Part shown: one piece after another, positions 46,774 to 53,594 of the stretch
Layout: every line of letters begins with the position of its first letter
How positions within the stretch are numbered: position 1 is the stretch's first letter
DNA from: Alphaproteobacteria bacterium bin52
GTDB lineage: Bacteria > Pseudomonadota > Alphaproteobacteria > Thalassobaculales > Thalassobaculaceae
Direction of reading: 5' to 3'
Length of the DNA stretch: 64,000 bases
Assembly (NCBI GenBank): GCA_002238645.1
Contig: MPMT01000012.1
Location: 1-64,000, forward strand
Notes under the pieces: generated by a model
Databases searched by the model: none
Seen by the model: the letters and a program-made list of their open reading frames with translations, nothing else
Told to the model about the DNA's origin: nothing
Program-made: the position numbers and the translations under genes

Positions 46774-47100
46774 ATGCTTCTGGACGTCCGCACCTATACC
46801 TGCAAGCCAGGTACCATCAAGGCACACCTGGAAGTCTACGAGAAGTACGGCAAGCAGCCGCAGACCCGTCATCTCGGCCAGCCCGTGGCCTACCTGATCA
46901 CCGAGACCGGCGACCCCAACCAGTACGTGCACATCTGGGCCTACGAGAACGCCGGCGACCGCGAGGCGAAACGCACGGCGATGCAGGCCGACCCGGACTG
47001 GATCAGGTACACCCAGGAGAGCGCCAAGCTCGGCGCCCTGGCATCCCAGCGGAACCAGCTGATGCGTCCGGTGGACTTCTACGATCCGCCCCGGCGCTGA
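46774..47100 (+). CDS. NIPSNAP family protein, single domain
   Basis: A 108-residue protein: LLDVRTYTCKPGTIKAHLEVYE at the start, YLITETGDPNQYVHIWAYEN in the middle and a typical C-terminal helix ending with LMRPVDFYDPP. AGGAG lies 8 bases before the ATG. It is one alpha/beta-barrel domain, the size of half the divergent neighbour at 45978-46613. Function unknown. A strong hairpin follows the stop codon. Confidence 0.85.
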   Translation: MLLDVRTYTCKPGTIKAHLEVYEKYGKQPQTRHLGQPVAYLITETGDPNQYVHIWAYENAGDREAKRTAMQADPDWIRYTQESAKLGALASQRNQLMRPVDFYDPPRR

Positions 47101-47108
47101 CTGGTCGT

Positions 47109-47135
47109 GACGGGCGGCGGTCCACGCCGCCCGTC
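47109..47135 (+). terminator. Terminator after the NIPSNAP gene
   Basis: An 11-bp GC-rich stem (47109-47119 with 47125-47135, GACGGGCGGCG/CGCCGCCCGTC) and a 5-base loop, 8 bases after the stop, followed by CTCTT. Confidence 0.6.
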
Positions 47136-47232
47136 CTCTTCGCCGATGCCGCCGGGAGGTGGCGGATCCGGAACAGTCCCGGAGCCCGGTTCCGGCCACG
47201 ATGTTCCAGACACGGCTGACGGGACTGCACAC

Positions 47233-47649
47233 ATGACACCGGATCACGGATGGACCGCACCGGCCGGGAGTGTCGGGTCCCGTATGCGGGGGCGCTACCG
47301 GGTCGGGATCCGCGACCTGGTGCTCAGCATGCTGGTCGGCGTGCATGACTTCGAGCGCCATGCCCCGCAGAGGGTCTCGATCAGCGTCGAGCTGGCCCTC
47401 GATTACCCCGAGAGCGGTTTCGCAGACGGCCAGTACCGCACCGTGTACTGCTACGAGACCCTCGTTGCCGGGATCAGGGAACTTGCCGCCGGCGGCCATG
47501 TCGTGCTGGTGGAAACCTTCGCCGAGCGCGTTGCCGATCTCGCACTGTCCGACCCGCGGGTGCGCCGGGTCTCGGTCACGGTGGAAAAGTGCGACATCAT
47601 GCCCGAGTGCGCCGGTGTCGGCGCGACCATCGAGAAGTTCCGCGGCTGA
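47233..47649 (+). CDS. folB: Dihydroneopterin aldolase-like protein
   Basis: A 138-residue (or 121 if it starts at the ATG 47284) enzyme of folate synthesis, splitting 7,8-dihydroneopterin to 6-hydroxymethyl-dihydropterin and glycolaldehyde. IRDLVLSMLVGVHDFERHAPQRVSISVEL holds the conserved Glu; LVETFAERVADL and the C-terminal VSVTVEKCDIMPECAGVG hold the catalytic Lys. The tunnelling fold is shared with pterin epimerases, so FolX-like activity is possible. Convergent with a class IV aminotransferase gene, 3 bases apart. Confidence 0.82.
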   Translation: MTPDHGWTAPAGSVGSRMRGRYRVGIRDLVLSMLVGVHDFERHAPQRVSISVELALDYPESGFADGQYRTVYCYETLVAGIRELAAGGHVVLVETFAERVADLALSDPRVRRVSVTVEKCDIMPECAGVGATIEKFRG

Positions 47650-47652
47650 GTC

Positions 47653-48495
47653 TCAGCCGAGGCGGCCGTGCGCGTAGTTCCAGTAGAGTTCGCGCGCCTT
47701 CCGGCAGATCGGGCCGGCCTGCAGGCTGCGCTGCTCGAGCCGGGTGACCGGGACCACCTTCGCATGGTTGCCGGTCGACCAGATCTCGTCGGCCTCCATC
47801 AGGTCGTCGACGGTCATCGTGGTCTCGCGCACCTCGTAACCGGCGTCGCGCAGCAGCCCCATGACACGCATGCGGGTAATGCCGGCGAGGAAGGTTCCGT
47901 TGGCGGCCGGGGTCGCCACGACACCGTCTCGCGCCATGAACACGTTCGACGTCGCGAGCTCGGCAACATTGCCGTCGGGGTCCAGCACCACCGCGTTGTC
48001 GAACCCCTTTTCGTTCGCCTCGCGCAGCGCCCGGCCGGCATTGGGATAGAGACACGCGGCCTTGGCGTCGGTCGGCGCCTGGTCCGGGGCCGGACGGCGC
48101 CGCGACGAGATGCACAGCCCGATGCCCGCGGCGTCCGGCAGCGGTGCGTCGAACACGTGCAGCATGAACCGGCTCGACTCGGGGTCCGGGTATATCCAGC
48201 CGCCCTCCGCCCACACGATCGGCTTGATGTAGAGCTCGGCGCCATCGGGAAACCGCGTGATCGCCTCGCGCGCCAGCCGCTCGATCTCCGCGGCCGGCAG
48301 TGGACATTTCATCCCCATGGCCTCGGCCGAGTCGACAACGCGCTGGCAGTGCAGGTCCAGGTCCGGCGCGGTGCCCTCGAAGGCACGCGCACCGTCGAAC
48401 ACCAGGGCGCCGAGCCAGGTCGCCAGGGTCGATGGTCCGAGTACCGGCGGATTACCCTCGTGCCAGGTCCCTTCAATGTAGCAAAGCGAGTCCAT
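47653..48495 (-). CDS. Class IV aminotransferase (branched-chain type)
   Basis: A 280-residue fold-type IV enzyme. GALVFDGARAFEGTAPDLDLH is typical of branched-chain aminotransferases, the PLP lysine is in PTDAKAACLYPNAGRAL, and the phosphate loop is ELATSNVFM. It would transaminate leucine, isoleucine and valine with 2-oxoglutarate, although D-amino-acid or other specificities occur in close relatives. Its own promoter (48532-48560) and a small dyad (48515-48527) lie upstream, separating it from the amidase operon. A distant paralogue is at 29452-30378. Confidence 0.85.
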   Translation of the reverse strand: MDSLCYIEGTWHEGNPPVLGPSTLATWLGALVFDGARAFEGTAPDLDLHCQRVVDSAEAMGMKCPLPAAEIERLAREAITRFPDGAELYIKPIVWAEGGWIYPDPESSRFMLHVFDAPLPDAAGIGLCISSRRRPAPDQAPTDAKAACLYPNAGRALREANEKGFDNAVVLDPDGNVAELATSNVFMARDGVVATPAANGTFLAGITRMRVMGLLRDAGYEVRETTMTVDDLMEADEIWSTGNHAKVVPVTRLEQRSLQAGPICRKARELYWNYAHGRLG

Positions 48496-48514
48496 GCCTG
48501 TGCCGTACCCCGTT

Positions 48515-48527
48515 ACCGTTGAACGGT
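48515..48527. promoter_or_regulatory. Small dyad between promoter and start of the class IV aminotransferase
   Basis: ACCGTT-G-AACGGT, 6-bp arms and a single-base spacer, lying just downstream of the -10 box, where a repressor would block initiation or clearance. No regulator is adjacent. Confidence 0.25.
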
Positions 48528-48531
48528 CGGC

Positions 48532-48560
48532 ACTCTAGTCACAATCGCCGCCGGCAACAA
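48532..48560 (-). promoter_or_regulatory. Promoter of the class IV aminotransferase
   Basis: Minus-strand -35 TTGTTG (48560-48555) and -10 TAGAGT (48537-48532) with a 17-base spacer. The leader to the start at 48495 would be about 30 bases. Confidence 0.4.
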
Positions 48561-48578
48561 CGGCCCTTCGAGACGATC

Positions 48579-48983
48579 CTACCACAGCGGTTCGTCGTCG
48601 ACGGTCGAGACATGGGCTGCCACCACTTTCCAGCCGAGGTCGGGAAACCGCACCCAGGTCTGGCTCTGCCGTCCCGTCAGGTCGCGGCCACGGACCGCGA
48701 ACTCGAGGTTCACCACGGCAATGTCGCGACCGAGGGTGAGGATTTCGAGCCGTCGGCGGCGTTCCTTGATACCCGGTCCGGGCGGTCGCGCCACCCGGTG
48801 GGCATGGATGGCGTCGAACCCGTAGCCGTTCTCGTGCAGGGCGTAGCGGATCGTGTGCGGGCTGTTCCAGAAGGTGTTGTCCAGCACCGCGACATCCTTG
48901 TCGATCAGTGCCTTTTCGTAGGCCTCGAACCGCTCGCGGATCTCGGCAACCACCTCAGGGATGTTCGCGGCCATTCCGGTCAT
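48579..48983 (-). CDS. DUF3225 protein (AtzH/HpxZ-like)
   Basis: A 134-residue NTF2-like protein. VVAEIRERFEAYEKALIDKD, FWNSPHTIRYALHENGYGFDAI and TWVRFPDLGWKVVAAHVS match DUF3225, whose members include AtzH next to the biuret-pathway amidase AtzE and HpxZ of oxalurate breakdown. Its ATG overlaps the amidase stop (ATGA), exactly the AtzE/AtzH arrangement. AtzH is described as acting on a 1,3-dicarboxyurea-type intermediate of that pathway; whether this copy does so is inferred from the neighbour. Confidence 0.85.
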   Translation of the reverse strand: MTGMAANIPEVVAEIRERFEAYEKALIDKDVAVLDNTFWNSPHTIRYALHENGYGFDAIHAHRVARPPGPGIKERRRRLEILTLGRDIAVVNLEFAVRGRDLTGRQSQTWVRFPDLGWKVVAAHVSTVDDEPLW

Positions 48984-50272
48984 TCAATTGCTCCCACTGC
49001 ACGTGCCAGCGCCGCCAGACCCGCATCGCCGCCATGCCCGGCCAGGATCGAAAGCCCGATCGGCAGGCCGTCGATCGTCGCACCCGGCAGGTTCACCTGG
49101 GGAACGCCCGAAAGTCCGCCGTGGCTTGCGAGCGCGGAGATGCGCAGCCGCAGGTCGTCCTGGACACTGACCGGCAGTCCCCTGGCCGGCGCCGGGAACG
49201 GCGTCGTCGGCAGGCACAGCACGGTGCCGGGCGGGAGCAGGCGGACCATCCGGGCCCTGGCCTCGCGCCTGACCAGTCCCGCCCATTGGCGTTCTCCCTC
49301 AGGTATGGCGGAACCCTGGACCAGGTTGCGGGCGACCGAAAACGCGAACCGCGGGTTGTCGCGCTCGATCCAGTCGCGAAAGGTGAGCCAGGCCTCCCAG
49401 GGCTGCAGGGTCCGCTGTGCCCGGGCCCAGGCCGCGAGCCCCGGCGGCGCCATGGTGACCGTCGCGGCAGGCCCGACCAGGGTTGCAAGCCGCTCGACCA
49501 TGGGCTGCAGCGCTGCCTCGACCCCGGGATCGGCAAGGTCGAAGGCGTCGGACGCCAGCAGCAGCCGGTCCGGCAGCTCGTCGGGCAGCGTCTCGCCGAG
49601 CAGCACCTCCGAGACCCTGGCGAATACCCCGGGGTCGCGCGCGAACCAGCCGGTCGTATCAGAACTCGGCGCCTGGGACATCATGCCGCGAAGGTCGAGC
49701 CGGCCCCAGGTCGGGCGGATACCATAGAGACCGCAGAAACTGGACGGGACCCGGACCGAGCCGCCGGTGTCGGTACCGAGTGCGGCATCGCACAGTCCGG
49801 AGGCGACGGCGGACGCCGAGCCGGATGAGGAGCCGCCGGGAACCCGCCCCGGAGCAGCCGGGTTCGGCGGCGTGCCGTCGAACGCGTTCTCGCCCAGGAT
49901 CCCGAGCGAGATCTCGTCGGTCACCGTCTTGCCGACAAGCGTGGCCCCGGCGTCGAGCAGGGTCTCCACCGCCCAGGCATGGCGCTGCGGGACCGGGGCC
50001 TGCCAGTCGGGATTGCCGCCGCCGGTCGGATGACCCGCCACGTCGAACAGGTCCTTCGCGACAAAGCTCAGCCCGTGAAGGGGCCCGCCGTGGCGCCCCT
50101 CGATGGCGAACTGTCCGCCGGGGACGAAGGGTGTCTCGTCGCTTCTCACGACACGGTGCTCCAGCTCATGGACTTCCCTCCACCGCCGACCGTGACCCTG
50201 GGATGCGCGCGCGTCAAGCCGGGTCCAGATTCGCCCTGGCACGTTCAAGAGTCTGATTTGCCATCCGGGCAC
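48980..50272 (-). CDS. Amidase signature family hydrolase (AtzE-like)
   Basis: A Ser-cisSer-Lys amidase of about 400-430 residues. Catalytic Lys in FVAKDLFDVAG, cis-Ser in the GGSSSGSASAVA loop and nucleophilic Ser in GTDTGGSVRVP. The start is uncertain: homology begins near 50173, no in-frame ATG is near it, and the GTG at 50272 has no clear ribosome site. Coupled by ATGA overlap to the DUF3225 gene, it resembles the AtzE-AtzH pair that handles carboxybiuret/allophanate-type ureas. The upstream boundary touches the decayed defence region, so the N-terminus may have been altered by that rearrangement. Confidence 0.85.
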   Translation of the reverse strand: MPGWQIRLLNVPGRIWTRLDARASQGHGRRWREVHELEHRVVRSDETPFVPGGQFAIEGRHGGPLHGLSFVAKDLFDVAGHPTGGGNPDWQAPVPQRHAWAVETLLDAGATLVGKTVTDEISLGILGENAFDGTPPNPAAPGRVPGGSSSGSASAVASGLCDAALGTDTGGSVRVPSSFCGLYGIRPTWGRLDLRGMMSQAPSSDTTGWFARDPGVFARVSEVLLGETLPDELPDRLLLASDAFDLADPGVEAALQPMVERLATLVGPAATVTMAPPGLAAWARAQRTLQPWEAWLTFRDWIERDNPRFAFSVARNLVQGSAIPEGERQWAGLVRREARARMVRLLPPGTVLCLPTTPFPAPARGLPVSVQDDLRLRISALASHGGLSGVPQVNLPGATIDGLPIGLSILAGHGGDAGLAALARAVGAIE

Positions 50273-50429
50273 GGGCTGGGGTCTGGCTGACGGGGCTCAA
50301 CGGGTCATGTTCGGGGACATTCCCGCGCGAGGTAGGTGTGTGTTGACGGGACCGCGAGCGGCCTGCCGACCGGATGTCGCGAGTGTTATACCGATATCGG
50401 CATGACATGGACTCTAACCGGGCCCGGAC

Positions 50430-50530
50430 GTGAACCAACTCGGCACCTTCGGGCGCTGGGCCTTCGCCGAGTTCACAGAAATCTACGAGTTCCATGACGA
50501 ATTCGACAAACTTGTCTCCGGCTATTTTCC
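50430..50530 (+). pseudogene. C-terminal scrap of a type III restriction helicase/endonuclease (Res)
   Basis: The translation from 50430, with LGTFGRWAFAEFTEIYEF followed by an acidic helix, matches the extreme C-terminus of Res subunits of type III restriction systems (usually about 900-1000 residues). Only about 30 codons are recognisable and the frame then runs on without family similarity. It is followed by a nucleotidyltransferase scrap and a Mod methyltransferase remnant on the same strand, consistent with a collapsed restriction-modification locus. Assignment is from remembered family motifs. Confidence 0.55.
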
Positions 50531-50699
50531 AGAAGATGTTGCGGCATGTTGCCGGCGCACAAACTTCGCAGGAATCCCGGACGAGTCGAAGGATGATGCG
50601 CCGCCGCTTTCGCGAGTTCGGGGCTTGGCCGCCGCCCTTGACCAAGGTTGGACAAGCCATGACACCCTGGTTCGGAACGCCGTGGATGAAGAGGGGCCG

Positions 50700-50775
50700 G
50701 TGAGCAGAGACGAAGTCCTCGCGCTGCTGCGGGCGCACAAGCCGGTACTTGAACGGCGCTTCGGGCCGAGTTGCG
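50700..50775 (+). pseudogene. N-terminal scrap of a minimal nucleotidyltransferase (MNT type)
   Basis: From the GTG at 50700 the translation SRDEVLALLRAHKPVLERRFG is the first helix and turn of MNT-domain nucleotidyltransferases, the adenylylating partners of HEPN toxins. The expected continuation with the GSxxR active site is missing and the sequence changes to unrelated bases after about 50770. So only about 23 codons survive. No HEPN gene follows. Confidence 0.5.
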
Positions 50776-50821
50776 CCCCCGCGTGGAGCGGGAAGCTCTA
50801 CATGTCTGAGCCGGGCGATGC

Positions 50822-51280
50822 GCCGACTTCAACGGCCTGCCCGACGGGGCCGCGACGACCGAGTTCTACCGCCACGATACGAACTGGTCGATCCGCATGA
50901 TCCTGGGCGACGCCCTTCAGGTCATGACCTCGCCGGCCGAGCGCGAGGCCCTGCGCGGCACGGTGCAGCGCAACCACGTCGACCTCCGCCCTACGGCATC
51001 CGCTTCAACTCCAACGTCCGGTGGTCCACCAGAAGGCGCAACGTGAAGAACCGCAACGCCGCCCACGAGCCCGAACAGGTAAAGACGTTCCGCAACACTT
51101 GGCGCGACGGCATCCACTCGCACTGAGCTACCTGCGAGACCGCCTGACCGTGGAGCGCGAACTGCTGACCGAGATCGGCTCGGTGTAGGTGCAGACCGGC
51201 AACGAAAACGTGCATCTCGTAAGGGCGCTGATAGACGAGATCTTCGGAGACGACAGCCTCCTTGGGGAGATCAACCCTGA
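50822..51280 (+). pseudogene. Decayed type III/beta-class DNA methyltransferase (Mod) remnant
   Basis: Consecutive frames give ADFNGLPDGAATTEFYRHD..., RMILGDALQVM (50822 to about 50970), then in another frame YGIRFNSNVRWST...NTWRDGIHSH (to 51126), then YLRDRLTVERELL...ENVHLVRALIDEIFGDD (51129-51270). This is the N-terminal part of type III Mod enzymes. The catalytic DPPY motif reads RPPPYG after an apparent insertion, there are frame changes near 50970 and 51120, and a TAG at 51186 interrupts the last piece. The rest of the protein, including the SAM-binding FxGxG region, is absent. Clearly non-functional. Confidence 0.75.
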
Positions 51281-51329
51281 GACGGCCAGTGGCGCCAGGA
51301 GTCCGGGTGCAGGTACGCCGACGCTGGAC

Positions 51330-51503
51330 AGCGTCCACCGTGTGCGCGATCAGGTGCACCCGCGAAAACTGCTGTGCACGGGACCATCCGATCCAGGCAT
51401 CGCGCACACCCACCTTGAAGGCGCTGGCCGGCCTGCCCGCAAGGCCCAGCCAGGTCCCGTCGTGAACCGCGACATGGCCAGCGACCCGATCCGGCGCCAT
51501 CAA
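51330..51503 (-). pseudogene. DUF4338 (DruA-like) protein fragment
   Basis: On the minus strand, VAGHVAVHDGTWLGLAGRPA, then FKVGVRDAWIGWSRAQQFSRVHLIAHTVD, resembles the central part of DUF4338 proteins (DruA of the Druantia anti-phage system, and stand-alone or transposon-linked relatives). About 57 codons match before similarity ends. No start or C-terminus remains. Opposite in strand to the Mod remnant, so at least two insertion or deletion events met here. Confidence 0.55.
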
Positions 51504-51600
51504 GGGTTGTCAGTGACCGTCTCTCACTCTTGAGAAGCCCTGCACATTCGCTGTCGACGGGGCCATACTGCGCCGGCACTTGCCCGAGGGAGGAACACCG

Positions 51601-53211
51601 ATGACGACCGGAACCGGCATGATCGTGGCTGCACAACCCGAGGCAACCGAGGCCGGCGCCCGCGTGCTGATGGCCGGCGGCAACGCGGTCGATGCCGCGA
51701 TCACCGCGGCCCTGGTCCAGGGTGCCGTCGACCCGCAGATGTGCGGCATCGCGGGTTTCGGCAGCTGCCAGATCCACATGCCCGGGCGAGACGTCCACCT
51801 GTGCATCGATTTCCACGGCAAGACACCGCTCGCCGCCGCGCCCGAGATGTGGGAGCACCTGATCGAAGGCGAGACGCGTGACGGGTTCGGCTTCGTGCTG
51901 CGCGACAACGTCAATGACCTCGGTTACCAGTCAATCACCACGCCGGGCAGCCTCAGGGCGTGGTCCGAAGCAATCGACGAGTTCGGCACCATGGACTGGC
52001 CTGACATCGTTGCGCCGGCGATCGCCCATGCCGAGTCGGGGTTCGCGGTCCGCCCGCACGTCTGGTACTGGTGGACGCACGGTGCCGATCACGGTCGGGT
52101 TCAGATCGATGAACGCCTGAGGTTCTCGGCCACCGGGGCCGCGGCCTACTTCCGCAGTGACGGCAGCCTGCGCCGGATCGGGGACCGGGTTTACCTTCCG
52201 GGCCTCGCCGATACCCTGCGGCGGATCGCGCGCCACGGCGCCGACGACTTTTACACCGGCGAGATCGCGGCCCGCATCGCCGAGGACATGCACCGTGGCG
52301 GCGGCCTGCTGTCGGAACACGACCTCGCGAGCTACCGCACGACACGGACCGACCCGCTGCGCGGCCGCTACCGCGACTACGACATCACCACCAACCATCC
52401 GCCCGGCGGCGGCGTGATGCTGGTCGAGATGCTGAACATTCTCGAGACCTTCGACCTCGCCGGGATCGGTCACAACACGCCGGAGTACATCCGCATCGTC
52501 GCCGAGGCCATGAAACGGGCGACCGTCGACAAGGACAAGCACGTGGGCGACCCGGCCTTCGTCGACATCCCGATGGACCTGCTGACCTCGAAGGCCTATG
52601 CCGCCGGGGTCGCGGACGGGATCCGCAGGGGCGAGAAGGTTCATGTGCCGAGGTTCGGGCAGCCCGAACCGGCCGACACCACCCATGTCGCGGTGATCGA
52701 CGACGCCGGCAACTGTGTCACCATGACCCATTCGCTCGGCATGCCGTCGGGCGTGATCACCGACGGGCTCGGCTTCATGTACAACGGCTGCATGGCGGTG
52801 TTCGACCCGAGACCGGGCAGGGCCGGGTCGATTGCACCCGGCAAGAGCCGGTTCAGTTCCGTGGTCCCGACCATCGTGTCCAGGGACGGACAGCCACACA
52901 TCGTGATCGGCGCACCGGGCGGTACCCAGATCGTGATGGGGGTGATGCAGGCGATCCTGAACGTGATCGACCACCGCATGACCATGCTGGAGGCGGTCTC
53001 GGCACCGCGGTTCTCCGCCACCAGTTCCCTGATCGACGTGATGAACCGGATCCCGGGCTACGTGACCGAGCCGCTCGAAGCCCTTGGCTACCGGGTGGTC
53101 CGCAGCCCGCTGACCTTCGGCATCGCGGCCGTTCACGGCATCCGGATCGTCGACGGCGTTCCGGACGGAGGCGCCGACCCGGGCCATGACGGCGTGGCAC
53201 TCGCGGTCTGA
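51601..53211 (+). CDS. ggt: Gamma-glutamyltransferase
   Basis: A 536-residue Ntn-hydrolase that self-cleaves into two subunits and moves or hydrolyses gamma-glutamyl groups of glutathione and amides. The processing threonine is T360 in ADTTHVAV; the large-subunit arginine and loops (RYRDYDITTNHPPGGG) and small-subunit SFSS-like region RFSSVVPTIV plus GAPGGTQIVMGV are present. There is no evident signal peptide, so it may be cytosolic, unlike the E. coli enzyme. GGAGG lies 6 bases before the ATG. Neighbours are amidases, a class III aminotransferase and an amine-type importer. Confidence 0.9.
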   Translation: MTTGTGMIVAAQPEATEAGARVLMAGGNAVDAAITAALVQGAVDPQMCGIAGFGSCQIHMPGRDVHLCIDFHGKTPLAAAPEMWEHLIEGETRDGFGFVLRDNVNDLGYQSITTPGSLRAWSEAIDEFGTMDWPDIVAPAIAHAESGFAVRPHVWYWWTHGADHGRVQIDERLRFSATGAAAYFRSDGSLRRIGDRVYLPGLADTLRRIARHGADDFYTGEIAARIAEDMHRGGGLLSEHDLASYRTTRTDPLRGRYRDYDITTNHPPGGGVMLVEMLNILETFDLAGIGHNTPEYIRIVAEAMKRATVDKDKHVGDPAFVDIPMDLLTSKAYAAGVADGIRRGEKVHVPRFGQPEPADTTHVAVIDDAGNCVTMTHSLGMPSGVITDGLGFMYNGCMAVFDPRPGRAGSIAPGKSRFSSVVPTIVSRDGQPHIVIGAPGGTQIVMGVMQAILNVIDHRMTMLEAVSAPRFSATSSLIDVMNRIPGYVTEPLEALGYRVVRSPLTFGIAAVHGIRIVDGVPDGGADPGHDGVALAV

Positions 53212-53594
53212 CACCGTGCGGCGCCGGTTGGGCGTGCGGCAACCGGGACACCACTGCCGGACCACGGGGAAGGGGCCGGGGAGAGCGCGAAGGACCCGGA
53301 CCGGCGCGCTGGAGCAGGACCGCGCACGGCCATGACCTGCAGGCCCGTACGCCCCCGCATCAGCGAGACTGACTGACGGATACGCGGCGCGGAAGGACCC
53401 GCCTTCCCGCGCCCTGTCGGGGATCCGGGCGCGGCAGGCCGGGCCGGACATTCACCGCGAGGCGGCCGCCCGCTCTCCTTCGTGACACGCACAGGAGGGC
53501 GCCGCCCGCGCGATCTCCGGACCGAATTTCCCCGCTGTGCGAACTCCAGGTACGGCGAAGCGTGCCGCGGGCAGGACGCGGGCCGGGGCGAGTG
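53212..53594. other. Gene-free stretch between ggt and a convergent amidase
   Basis: About 380 GC-rich bases between two convergent genes. No RNA gene, clear hairpin with T tract or conserved short protein was seen. It may simply be untranslated 3' sequence. Confidence 0.4.
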
